Shown here in pieces: positions 1 to 6,874 of a stretch of 14,938 nt of DNA. Every line of letters starts with the position of its first letter. Within the stretch, counting starts at the first letter, position 1. The DNA is from JBELMB01 sp042088665 (lineage in GTDB: Bacteria; Pseudomonadota; Alphaproteobacteria; Rhodobacterales; Rhodobacteraceae), in the NCBI GenBank assembly GCA_042088665.1, contig JBELMB010000125.1, forward strand, positions 1 to 14,938. Direction: 5' to 3'. The notes beneath the pieces were generated by a model that worked only from the letters and a program-made list of their open reading frames with translations, did not search any database and had not been told where the DNA came from. The translations under genes were made by a program, and so were the position numbers.

Positions 1-1128
1 TGGCTCGTAGCGGGCGCAGGACCCGAATTCCGCCATGCGCAGGGGCAGGTCGCGGTAGGATTTCAGACCCTGCTTGAAGATCTCCACATGGCAGGGGCAG
101 TTCATCGGCTTGAGCGCGTTCACGGCTTTTTCGCGGGCGTGCTCTTCGTCCACTTCGACGATGAACATGTTCTCACCGTATTTTTCCCAATGGCCCGACA
201 TTTCCCACAACCGGCGGTCCACAACCTGCGGTGTGTTCACTTCGACATAGCCGCCGCGGGTCTGGGCGCGGCGCATGTAGTCCTGCAGGGTGGTATAGAT
301 CTTCCAGCCGTTGGGATGCCAGAAGATCTGGCCGCGCGCCTCTTCCTGCATGTGAAACAGATCCATCTCGCGGCCAAGCTTGCGGTGGTCGCGCTTGGCG
401 GCCTCTTCCAGCATGGTGAGATGCTTTTTCAGGTCATCGCGGTTCTTGAACGCGACGCCGTAGATGCGCTGCAGCTGCGCGCGGTTGCTGTCGCCGCGCC
501 AATAGGCGCCCGCGATGCTCATCAGCTTGAAGGAATCGCCGGGCACCTGTCCGGTGTGCTGCAGGTGCGGGCCGCGGCACAGATCCTGCCAGTCGCCGTG
601 CCAGTACATGCGCAGGGGCTCGTCGCCGGGGATGGCGTCGATCAGCTCCACCTTGTAGGGCTCGCCCGCGTCCTCGTAGTGCTGCACGGCGCGCGCGCGG
701 TCCCAGACCTCGGTCCTGACCGGGTCACGCTTGTTGATGATGTCCCTCATCTTCTTTTCGATCACGCCGAGATCCTCGGGTGTGAACGGCTCTGCCCGGT
801 CGAAATCGTAGTACCAGCCGTTGTCGATCACCGGGCCGATGGTGACCTGCACATCGGGCCAGATCTCCTGCACGGCGCGGGCCATGATGTGCGCAAGATC
901 GTGGCGGATCAGTTCCAGCGCCGGGGCGTCGTCGCCCATGGTGTTGATCGCAAGGCTGACATCGGTCTCCAGCGGCCACTGAAGGTCCCAATGCGCGCCG
1001 TCCACGGTGGCGGAGATCGCCTTTTTCGCAAGGGATTTGGAGATGTCGGCCGCCACTTCGGCAGGGGTGATCCCGGCCTCATAGGAGCGTGCATTGCCAT
1101 CGGGGAAGGTGAGAGAGATCTGGGCCAT
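1..1128 (-). CDS. thrS: Threonine--tRNA ligase, N-terminal 376 residues (cut by window edge)
   Basis: Charges tRNA-Thr with threonine in the cytoplasm and hydrolyses mischarged Ser-tRNA-Thr. The translation opens with a TGS domain (MAQISLTFPDG, about residues 1-62). The editing domain follows, with the HxxxH pair at His76/His80 (RHDLAHIMARA) and the later DLCRGPH motif. The class II catalytic core then begins, with MNCPCH holding the zinc-ligand Cys. The window ends inside motif 2 (MAEFGSCARYEP), so motif 3, the third zinc ligand and the anticodon-binding domain lie off the left edge. The ATG at 1126-1128 is preceded by GGAGAG at good spacing and matches the family N-terminus. The 213 bp upstream separates it from a divergent gene. 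It contains a TTGACA (1216-1221, minus strand) without a matching -10, and a GCGCAC/GTGCGC hairpin (1187-1201). The reading frame is intact as far as visible. Confidence 0.97.
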   Translation of the reverse strand, partial: MAQISLTFPDGNARSYEAGITPAEVAADISKSLAKKAISATVDGAHWDLQWPLETDVSLAINTMGDDAPALELIRHDLAHIMARAVQEIWPDVQVTIGPVIDNGWYYDFDRAEPFTPEDLGVIEKKMRDIINKRDPVRTEVWDRARAVQHYEDAGEPYKVELIDAIPGDEPLRMYWHGDWQDLCRGPHLQHTGQVPGDSFKLMSIAGAYWRGDSNRAQLQRIYGVAFKNRDDLKKHLTMLEEAAKRDHRKLGREMDLFHMQEEARGQIFWHPNGWKIYTTLQDYMRRAQTRGGYVEVNTPQVVDRRLWEMSGHWEKYGENMFIVEVDEEHAREKAVNALKPMNCPCHVEIFKQGLKSYRDLPLRMAEFGSCARYEP

Positions 1129-1341
1129 CACGGCTCTCCTCGTCGGTTTGGCGCCCACGGAACGCCCGGTTGCGGGTTTATGTTGCGCGCACGGGGTGCG
1201 CCGACGCGCGGGTTTTGTCAAGCGCTGCGGACAGGCATTGGCAGGAGGGCGGCGGGCGGCCCGGTCAGGCGATGCAATTCCGGCACAGACAGGGTTAAGG
1301 TGAGGTTGACGCAAAGGGTGTGATCAACGGCGGAGGGCGCG

Positions 1342-2013
1342 ATGCGCAGATTTGAAGAGATCCTGGACCTTGCTGCGGACCGAAAGGGCGGTCGGTCGGC
1401 GGTGCTGGACAACGCGATGCCGGTGCTGGGCGCCGATGCGCTGGCGGCCATCCCGGACGACCGCTGGCTGTCGCGCATGGCGCAGGGGATCTTTTCTGCC
1501 GGGATCAGCTGGAAAGTGGTGGACAGCAAATGGCCCGACATCGAGGCGGCCTTCGACGGTTTTGACATCGGGCGCGTGGCGATGATGTCGGAGGATTGGT
1601 TCGATACCCTGATTGCCGACACACGCATCATCCGCAGCCCGCCGAAGGTGCGCGCCATCCAGCAGAATGCCGTCTGGATTCAGGAGGTCGCGGCAGAGGC
1701 GGGGTCGTTTGGCCGCAAGGTCGGTGACTGGCCATCAGAGGATTTCGCCGGGCTGCTGGAATGGATGAAAAAGAACGGTGCGCGCCTTGGTGGCGCGACC
1801 GGCGCGTATACGCTGCGGTTCATGGGCAAGGAGGGTTTTATCCTGTCGACCTCCGTGGTGGCGCGTCTGGTGGCGGAAGGGGTGATCGACAAACCGCCCA
1901 CATCAAGGAAGGCAATGGTGGCGGTGCAGGCTGCCTTTAACGGATGGGCTGAGGAAAGCGGTGAAAACCTGACCGTCATCAGCCGGGTTCTGGCCCAGAG
2001 CATCGACGGTTGA
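1342..2013 (+). CDS. Divergent DNA-3-methyladenine glycosylase I (Tag)-like protein
   Basis: A 223-residue protein resembling Tag, the base-excision glycosylase that removes 3-methyladenine. The stretch from about residue 47 to 110 (QGIFSAGISWKVV, then FDGFDIGRVA, then IIRSPPKVRAIQQNA) parallels Tag's EGQQAGLSW, FDPVKVAAM and IIRHRGKIQAIIGNA. RLGGATGAYTLRF (148-160) parallels the KFVGTTICYSF region. It lacks the Tag zinc site: no N-terminal Cys/His pair and no C-terminal HxxxC. By hand alignment the catalytic Glu of Tag (E38 in E. coli) falls on Gly49. It has instead a C-terminal tail of about 40 residues ending VISRVLAQSIDG. Fold membership is fairly secure. Glycosylase activity is doubtful. 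The start is supported by GGAGGG 5 bases before the ATG. It is divergent from thrS and appears monocistronic. Confidence 0.8.
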   Translation: MRRFEEILDLAADRKGGRSAVLDNAMPVLGADALAAIPDDRWLSRMAQGIFSAGISWKVVDSKWPDIEAAFDGFDIGRVAMMSEDWFDTLIADTRIIRSPPKVRAIQQNAVWIQEVAAEAGSFGRKVGDWPSEDFAGLLEWMKKNGARLGGATGAYTLRFMGKEGFILSTSVVARLVAEGVIDKPPTSRKAMVAVQAAFNGWAEESGENLTVISRVLAQSIDG

Positions 2014-2311
2014 ACCCATGCGCCGCCGCGGGGCGCGTTGAGGTGTTCTTGTCGGCGGCTGGTCCCCTGTCAAAGCAGGGTCGGTGGCTGGTCATCCGCG
2101 TTTGTGCGCCAATTGCCGGGGCGGGATGTGCCACCGGGGGCTTCGTTGGCGTGGGCTCCGCGGCAGCGGCGGTTGACGGTGTTACCGCGCGCCTTGAACC
2201 GGCGGTTTCACGTGTTGGTATTGCCCGCAGGCATCGCCCGTTCCCAAGGCGGGTCACCCGCTTGCGACCGGGCCGCGGCGTGTCCGCCAACGACCCGGCC
2301 CGAGGGCCGCG
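2014..2311. other. Gene-free gap, nothing recognised
   Basis: About 300 bases between the convergent Tag-like and MAPEG genes. The open frames crossing it have no family resemblance and no ribosome binding site that stands out. I see no run of T after a strong hairpin for either flanking gene. Confidence 0.5.
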
Positions 2312-2719
2312 TCAGAGCGCCGACCAGAGCAAGGCAGCGGCCACGGCCAGCGTGCAAAGCCAACCCCCGGTAAAGATGAGCGGCCTCAGCGGCATGGTCG
2401 CGCGGCCCGAGATGTGGCCCACGGCATGCAAGACCCTCAGCCAGAAAAAGGCGATGGTCGCCGCGACGGTCACTCCATTGGACACCCCCACCACATGTGC
2501 CACGATGACCAGCACGGCGAAGGGCAGAAATTGTTCCAGCAGGTTCTGATGCGCGCGGTAGGCGCGCTGGGCGGCGTCCGACATGTCCCAGACGCGGGGC
2601 ATGCGGGCAAAGCTCTGGTGCTGGGCGTTGCCCTCCTGTCCGGAGAGCACGATGTAGGGAATCCACAGCGACGTGGCGAGAATGGCGGTGAGGGTCAGCC
2701 AGAACAATTCGGGTGTCAT
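2312..2719 (-). CDS. MAPEG family integral membrane protein
   Basis: A 135-residue inner-membrane protein of the MAPEG superfamily (membrane-associated proteins in eicosanoid and glutathione metabolism). Four hydrophobic segments are visible at about residues 5-25, 64-80, 84-101 and 113-133. Between the first and second is the family signature RAHxNxxE (Arg55, His57, Asn59, Glu62), which in characterised members contributes to glutathione binding. Bacterial homologues are mostly uncharacterised, so the reaction is unknown. The ATG is preceded by AAGGA at 8 bases. It lies 169 bp downstream of, and on the same strand as, the ArsR-SRPBCC gene. It could be cotranscribed, but the gap contains a hairpin (2856-2885, arms CATGCGG/CCGCATG) right after the regulator's stop, so that is uncertain. 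Confidence 0.88.
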   Translation of the reverse strand: MTPELFWLTLTAILATSLWIPYIVLSGQEGNAQHQSFARMPRVWDMSDAAQRAYRAHQNLLEQFLPFAVLVIVAHVVGVSNGVTVAATIAFFWLRVLHAVGHISGRATMPLRPLIFTGGWLCTLAVAAALLWSAL

Positions 2720-2888
2720 GTGAGGGTCCTTTCAACAGGCTGTAACGGTGGGATGCGGCGGCGGGTCCGGGCCGCGCCGCGCATGGTTTCGGGCATTTGG
2801 TGCAGGATGCGCGCGCCAGCGGCGGTTCTTCGGCACGAAGAAAGGCGCTGGTGGTCATGCGGCAACCGGTCAGGCCGCCCGCATGGGG

Positions 2889-3659
2889 TCAGGTCTCTGT
2901 CGCCTCTGCGGGGTCCGACGCAGCCGCGACAAAGCGGTGTGTCTCTCCGGTCTCGAGCCATGTCTTGAGCGAGGACATGAAGCGGGTCCAGCCGTCGTCA
3001 AAGCCCTTGATGTCATCGGTGACCTCATAGTGTTCGACGGTCAGTTTCATGCCCACGGCTTGCGGCTCCAGCAGGTAGACGCAGCGCGACGTGGGCAGGC
3101 CTTCGGCCCAGCCGGGCACGAAAGTCATCTCGATCCGGTCCTTGGGCGAGATGGCAATCACACTGTTGGACAGCATCACGCCGCCATGGTCGAAATGCAT
3201 GTCGATGGTGTCACCGGGGCCGTCGTGAACACCGGTCACCTTGGCGCAAAAGGGGTGGTAGTGCCCCATCAAAGCGCCTTTTGTCAGGGCGTCCCAAAGC
3301 GCGTCATGGGTGCAATTGATGAAGGTCGCGAGGACGAGATCAGGTTTCATGGCTTGGGTCTCCAGGTGGGTTTTCAGCGCCGACAGCGCCTGGGCTTGGG
3401 GTTTCAGGAAAGGATCGATCCAGCGGTCGATCGCCTCCTGCAGGGGCAGCGGGTTCAGGTAGTGGTGCTTGAACCGCCCCACCTTCCTGGTTGTCACAAG
3501 ATGCGCTTCTTCGAGCACCTTGAGGTGCTTCATGACCCCGAAGCGGCTCATGACGAGCTGTCCTTCGAGGTCGCTGAGCGTCTGACCGTCGCGCGACCGC
3601 AGACTGTCAAGCAGCGCGCGGCGGGCGGGGTCGCCCAGGGCTTTGAAGATCGCATCCAT
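2889..3659 (-). CDS. ArsR-type HTH regulator fused to an SRPBCC/AHSA1 domain
   Basis: A 256-residue two-domain regulator. Residues 1-95 are an ArsR winged helix (MDAIFKALGDPARRALLDSL, then a recognition helix around VMSRFGVMKHLKVLEEAHLV and a wing at TTRKVGRFKHHYLN). Residues about 105-238 form an AHSA1-like START-fold domain (FINCTHDALWDALTKGALMGHY, later FVPGWAEGLPTSRCVYLLEP), a hydrophobic-ligand cavity that could sense a small molecule. The sequence has only two cysteines and no classical ArsR metal-binding motif. An in-frame GTG 30 bases upstream (3687-3689) would lengthen it, but that codon lies upstream of the -10 box inside the operator, so I chose the ATG at 3657-3659. The ATG begins almost at the predicted transcript start, implying leaderless translation. 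Autoregulation through the overlapping dyads is likely. MAPEG lies downstream. Confidence 0.88.
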   Translation of the reverse strand: MDAIFKALGDPARRALLDSLRSRDGQTLSDLEGQLVMSRFGVMKHLKVLEEAHLVTTRKVGRFKHHYLNPLPLQEAIDRWIDPFLKPQAQALSALKTHLETQAMKPDLVLATFINCTHDALWDALTKGALMGHYHPFCAKVTGVHDGPGDTIDMHFDHGGVMLSNSVIAISPKDRIEMTFVPGWAEGLPTSRCVYLLEPQAVGMKLTVEHYEVTDDIKGFDDGWTRFMSSLKTWLETGETHRFVAAASDPAEATET

Positions 3660-3666
3660 GGTCTGG

Positions 3667-3696
3667 ATTATAGGTGACGCTATAGTCACGTGACAA
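3667..3696 (-). promoter_or_regulatory. Promoter of the ArsR-SRPBCC gene (leaderless)
   Basis: On the minus strand, TTGTCA (3691-3696) and a perfect TATAAT (3667-3672) are separated by 18 bases. Only 7 bases lie between the -10 box and the ATG at 3659, so the expected start of transcription falls on or within a base or two of the ATG. No Shine-Dalgarno can therefore be present on the mRNA. Confidence 0.75.
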
Positions 3697-3705
3697 GTCG
3701 GTCAC
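3674..3705. promoter_or_regulatory. Two abutting 16-bp dyads, probable ArsR operator
   Basis: Two head-to-tail copies of GTGAC-N6-GTCAC: 3674-3689 (spacer gctata) and 3690-3705 (spacer aagtcg). They touch, so the junction also forms the palindrome GTCACGTGAC. They cover the -35 box and the -35/-10 spacer of the ArsR-SRPBCC promoter, where a bound dimer pair would block RNA polymerase. The dyads are directly visible. Assigning them to this regulator is inference. Confidence 0.75.
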
Positions 3706-3720
3706 ATGATGGTGTGATCC

Positions 3721-3770
3721 GGGGGCGCTGCCCCCGCCGGTTCTGCGAACCGGCTCCCCCGGAGTATTTT
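3721..3770. repeat. Rhodobacteraceae-type intergenic palindromic element
   Basis: GGGGGcgctgCCCCC (3721-3735) is followed directly by an 8-bp-stem hairpin, GCCGGTTC-tgc-GAACCGGC (3736-3754), then TCCCCCGGAGTATTTT. From memory this matches a repeat scattered through Roseobacter-group genomes. The T-rich end makes it a possible plus-strand terminator. The element may extend to about 3804, because AGAAAC (3779-3784) pairs with GTTTCT (3799-3804). Only one copy is in this window. Confidence 0.65.
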
Positions 3771-3847
3771 CCAAACAGAGAAACACAAAAGCGCTTGGGT
3801 TTCTGAGGCTTGTGGTTACTCTGGCCGCGGTGATCAGGGAGCGAAAG

Positions 3848-4612
3848 ATGGCGCAAACAGGCTTTGTCGAGGGACCCCGGGGGGATCAACTGGCCTATGC
3901 CAAGACCGATGGTGAGGGGCCTTGCGTGGTCTTTTTGTCGGGGTATCGGTCGGACATGGAGGGCACCAAGGCGGTGTTCCTGGAGGCCTGGGCCGAATCA
4001 CAGGGGCGCGCGTTCCTGCGGCTGGACTATGCCGGGCATGGTCAGTCGGGCGGCGTTTTTGAAGAGGGCTGTATCGGGGACTGGGCGGCGGATGCGGCGG
4101 CAGTCATCGCCCATGCCGCACCGGGACCTGTTGTGCTGGTGGGGTCGTCCATGGGCGGCTGGATCGGCTGCCTTCTGACGCGCCGGTTGCGGGATGTGAC
4201 GGGCTTTGTCGGCATCGCGGCGGCGCCGGATTTCACCGAGGACGGGTTCTGGGCCGGGTTCTCTGAAGAGGACCGGCGGCAGGTGATGGAGGCGGGCCGC
4301 GTGCTGATGCCCTCGGCCTATGAAGATCCCTATGTGGTGACGCGCAAGCTGATCGAAGATGGACGGCGCAACCTTGTGTTGCGTGCGCCGTTGGAGATGC
4401 CCTGGCCGGTTCGGCTGTTGCAGGGGGCAGACGACGAGGCGGTGACGCGGGAGACGGCCTTGCGGCTGTTTGACCACATCGAGAGCCCGGATCTTCGGCT
4501 GTCACTGGTCAAGGGGGCGGATCACCGCTTCTCTGATCCCGGCTGTCTCGATCTGATCACGGGGGCGATCGAGGAGGTCGCGCCGCGCGCCGTACAGGAT
4601 GCGGAGGCGTGA
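3848..4612 (+). CDS. Alpha/beta hydrolase (ABHD10-like)
   Basis: A 254-residue cytosolic alpha/beta hydrolase with no signal peptide. The order of elements is complete: strand VVFLSGYRSDMEG (27-39, oxyanion region), LRLDYAGHGQSGG (57-69), nucleophile elbow GSSMGG with Ser101, acid at Asp195/196 (LLQGADDEAV) and His226 (KGADHRFSD). The overall pattern resembles the ABHD10/bacterial acyl-thioesterase branch, but the substrate cannot be read from sequence. An in-frame GTG lies 36 bases upstream at 3812. I prefer the ATG at 3848 because AGGGAG precedes it and the family begins near here. It is the first of five co-directional genes reaching 7843. The next ATG is 113 bp downstream of its stop, with a small hairpin (4642-4656) in between. 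Confidence 0.87.
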   Translation: MAQTGFVEGPRGDQLAYAKTDGEGPCVVFLSGYRSDMEGTKAVFLEAWAESQGRAFLRLDYAGHGQSGGVFEEGCIGDWAADAAAVIAHAAPGPVVLVGSSMGGWIGCLLTRRLRDVTGFVGIAAAPDFTEDGFWAGFSEEDRRQVMEAGRVLMPSAYEDPYVVTRKLIEDGRRNLVLRAPLEMPWPVRLLQGADDEAVTRETALRLFDHIESPDLRLSLVKGADHRFSDPGCLDLITGAIEEVAPRAVQDAEA

Positions 4613-4725
4613 GTCGGATCGGGGGTTTGGCTTGTCCGGGTGCGCCTGAAAGGCGCGTGGATCCGGGGCCTGTCCATGCATGTTCGAGACCGTTCCCGGG
4701 GACCGGCAAAGAAGAGAGGTGAGCC

Positions 4726-5688
4726 ATGCTTTGGTGGGTCTTCGGGGCGCTGGCAGGCGCAGGAGTGCTCTGGCGGTTGTTGCCACGGGAACCGGTCAGG
4801 ACTGATGTGTCCTTTGACATCAACCGGTTGCACGGTGGTGTCGAGGCCTATCTGGTGCAGGCCGAGGCCGGTGTGCCGCAGTTGCGGGCAGGGGCGGCCA
4901 AGCGGGTGATCTGGGCCGGTGCGCCGGAGCAGCGGGCGCCCTGGGCGGTGGTCTACGTGCATGGTTTCTCTGCCTCGCTGGAGGAGATCCGGCCAGTCCC
5001 CGACAATGTGGCCAAAGCCCTTGGGGCCAATCTCTTTTTGACCCGGCTGAGCGGCCATGGTCGGGACGGTCCCGCTATGGCCGAAGCCCGTCTGGAACAC
5101 TGGATGCGGGACATGGCCGAGGCGCTGGCCATCGGCGCGCGTATCGGGGAGCGCGTTCTGGTGATCAGCACCTCGACCGGTGGCACCTTGACCGCGCTGG
5201 CGCTGCATGAGGCGATGGGGTCCGTGATCACGGGGGCGGTCTTTGTCTCGCCGAACTTTCGGGTGAACAATCCCAGGTCGGGGCTTTTGTCGCTGCGCGG
5301 GGCGCGCCTTTGGCTGCCTCTGCTGGCGCGCAAACCCTGGGGGTTTGAGCCGCGGGCCGCGGATCACGGTGTTTACTGGACGCCGCGATACCCGGCCGTG
5401 GCGACGCTGCCCATGGCGGCGGCGGTCACAGAGGTGCACAAGCGGCGGCATGAGGCGGTCGCGGCACCAGCGCTGTTCGTCTTTGACCCGGCGGATGAGG
5501 TTGTGGACCATGCCGCGACACGGGCGGTGATTGCGCGCTGGGGGGGTGTGGCCGAAACGATGGAGGTCGACGTTGGCGCGGGGGATGACCCCAGCCGTCA
5601 CTTGATCGCAGGCGACATCATGTCTCCGGGCATGACCTCGGAAGTGAGCGCGCGGATCATGACCTGGGCGCGCGGGCTGGTGACATGA
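4726..5688 (+). CDS. Membrane-anchored or secreted alpha/beta hydrolase
   Basis: A 320-residue alpha/beta hydrolase beginning with a short hydrophobic segment (about residues 1-20, MLWWVFGALAGAGVLWRLL). This is either a membrane anchor or an uncleaved export signal, so it probably works at the inner membrane or in the periplasm. VYVHGFSAS (77-84) is the oxyanion strand. The elbow is STSTGG, with Ser150 as nucleophile and Ser148 where the usual GxSxG has its first Gly. Asp254/Asp257 (FVFDPADEVVD) and His292 (SRHLIAGD) complete a plausible triad. GAGAGGTGAG stands just before the ATG. It is not closely similar to the 254-residue hydrolase upstream, so this is not a simple duplication. Substrate unknown. 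Confidence 0.86.
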   Translation: MLWWVFGALAGAGVLWRLLPREPVRTDVSFDINRLHGGVEAYLVQAEAGVPQLRAGAAKRVIWAGAPEQRAPWAVVYVHGFSASLEEIRPVPDNVAKALGANLFLTRLSGHGRDGPAMAEARLEHWMRDMAEALAIGARIGERVLVISTSTGGTLTALALHEAMGSVITGAVFVSPNFRVNNPRSGLLSLRGARLWLPLLARKPWGFEPRAADHGVYWTPRYPAVATLPMAAAVTEVHKRRHEAVAAPALFVFDPADEVVDHAATRAVIARWGGVAETMEVDVGAGDDPSRHLIAGDIMSPGMTSEVSARIMTWARGLVT

Positions 5689-5737
5689 ATTGACGGGACC
5701 GCGTGTTTCGATGCGCTGAGCAGCAAGAGGACGCGAG

Positions 5738-6166
5738 ATGCAACAAAGGATCAGCCTGGTCACACTGGGATGCCGCAATGTGGCGGGCACCGCCGGCTTT
5801 TATGAGGCGATGGGGTGGACCCGGGTGCCGTCGGATGAGGGGATCGTCGTTTTTGACCTGATCGGGCAGGTTCTGGGGCTTTACGATCTGGAGCATCTGG
5901 CCAAGGACATGGGGCGCGCGCCGGAGGATCTCGGGCATGGGGCTGCCACCTATGCCTATAACGTCGTGGCCAAGGACGAGGTGGCGGAGATCCTCGACCG
6001 CGCCCGCGCCGCCGGGGCGCAGATCCTGCGAGAGGCTTCGGATGTGTTCTGGGGCGGGCACATCGGCTATTTTGCCGATCCGGAAGGGCATGTCTGGGAG
6101 GTCGCGTTCAACCCCTTTTCCAAACTTGGACCGAATGGGGAGTTCCGCTGGGGTGGCCATGACTGA
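5738..6166 (+). CDS. VOC (glyoxalase/bleomycin-resistance fold) family protein
   Basis: A 142-residue single-chain VOC protein with two beta-alpha-beta-beta-beta modules. The first opens RISLVTLGCRNVAGTAGFYEAMGWTR (4-29) and the second covers ATYAYNVVAKDEVAEILDRARAAGAQIL, closing with GGHIGYFADPEGHVWEVAFNP (107-126). Glu121 in the last strand sits where VOC metalloenzymes keep a metal ligand, but the first strand has Val/Thr where a His or Gln ligand would be. The metal site looks incomplete, so binding or resistance functions are as likely as catalysis. GAGGACGCGAG precedes the ATG. The stop lies 12 bases before the next start, so cotranscription with the M15-like gene is very likely. Confidence 0.88.
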   Translation: MQQRISLVTLGCRNVAGTAGFYEAMGWTRVPSDEGIVVFDLIGQVLGLYDLEHLAKDMGRAPEDLGHGAATYAYNVVAKDEVAEILDRARAAGAQILREASDVFWGGHIGYFADPEGHVWEVAFNPFSKLGPNGEFRWGGHD

Positions 6167-6178
6167 GCAGCGCAGGCA

Positions 6179-6820
6179 ATGAGACGCCCACGGTCCATGT
6201 GGTCATTGGAGACGCTGGGGCGAGAGCGCTTGTCGCGGCATTTCTGGATGCGGGAGTTTCTGTGCTCTGAAATCGGAAACTTTCACGAGATCAGCAATAT
6301 ACCTGACGAGCCTGATCTGGCGCTTGAACGGGGGCGGGCCTTTGCGACGGGGTTGCTGGACCCGCTGGAAGAGACGTTTGGCAGGGTGTTCGTGCGGTCT
6401 GGCTATCGCTCCCCGCGGCTGAATGCCTTTGGAAATACCCACAAGCTGAACTGTGCACGAAACGACTATCCGCTGGAATGTCACATCTGGGATCTGCCTG
6501 AAACCCCGGTGGCAGGGGCCTCTGTCGTGATCCCGTGGTTTGCTGACCGCTATGCTGCGGGACGGGACTGGCGCGATCTGGCGTGGTGGCTGTTTGACCA
6601 TCTGGAGTTTGCCGAAGTCTGGTTCTTTCCCAAGCTCTGCGCGTTCAACATTGCATGGCGGCCAATCCCGGAGGCGGGGCCCGCGCGGCGTATCGACAGT
6701 TACATCACGCCGCGGGGCACGCTGGTGCGGGCCCATGATAGGCCGCAAGAAGACCTTGCGGCCCGGCGAAGGCGCTATCACGATTTTCCGGCCTTTCGGG
6801 GGATTTCGCATCCGGTATAG
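6179..6820 (+). CDS. Conserved hypothetical protein, M15-like (D,D-carboxypeptidase fold)
   Basis: 213 residues, no signal peptide and no membrane segment. REFLCSEIGNFHEISNIPD (25-43), ATGLLDPLEETFGRVFVRSGYRSPRLNAFG (56-85) recall the start of peptidase M15A domains (EF-SE, LdPlR, tSGYRSp-lN). The catalytic part then departs from the family: instead of SxHxxGxAxD it has LECHIWDLPE, leaving only His102 and Asp105 three residues apart, and no closing HxD-type motif (the equivalent stretch reads KLCAFNIAW). Zinc peptidase activity is therefore uncertain. It may act on something other than peptidoglycan, and without a signal peptide it should stay in the cytoplasm. The start at 6179 has a weak GCAGG upstream; an ATG at 6197 is the alternative. 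Confidence 0.7.
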   Translation: MRRPRSMWSLETLGRERLSRHFWMREFLCSEIGNFHEISNIPDEPDLALERGRAFATGLLDPLEETFGRVFVRSGYRSPRLNAFGNTHKLNCARNDYPLECHIWDLPETPVAGASVVIPWFADRYAAGRDWRDLAWWLFDHLEFAEVWFFPKLCAFNIAWRPIPEAGPARRIDSYITPRGTLVRAHDRPQEDLAARRRRYHDFPAFRGISHPV

Positions 6821-6874
6821 GGTGGGCCTCATGCAGGGCATACGCCCCGCGCGGATCCGTCGGGAAGGGAGAAG

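Noticed and set aside
1187..1201. GCGCAC/GTGCGC hairpin upstream of thrS as a T-box-like or tRNA-mimic leader
   Set aside because: The stem is only 6 bp, with no T-box sequence or terminator/antiterminator pair; in GC-rich DNA it may be chance.
88..1323. A 411-codon plus-strand frame opposite thrS
   Set aside because: It is the antisense shadow of thrS, whose own minus-strand translation shows clear TGS, editing and catalytic motifs.
2748..3677. A 309-codon plus-strand frame
   Set aside because: Opposite strand of the ArsR-SRPBCC gene, which shows the recognisable HTH and AHSA1 domains.
3660..3689. GTG start for the ArsR-SRPBCC protein, adding 10 residues
   Set aside because: The GTG lies upstream of the TATAAT box and inside the operator, so it would not be on the transcript from the visible promoter.
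4522..5790. A 422-codon minus-strand frame
   Set aside because: Antisense shadow of the 320-residue alpha/beta hydrolase; low-complexity Pro/Arg/His translation.
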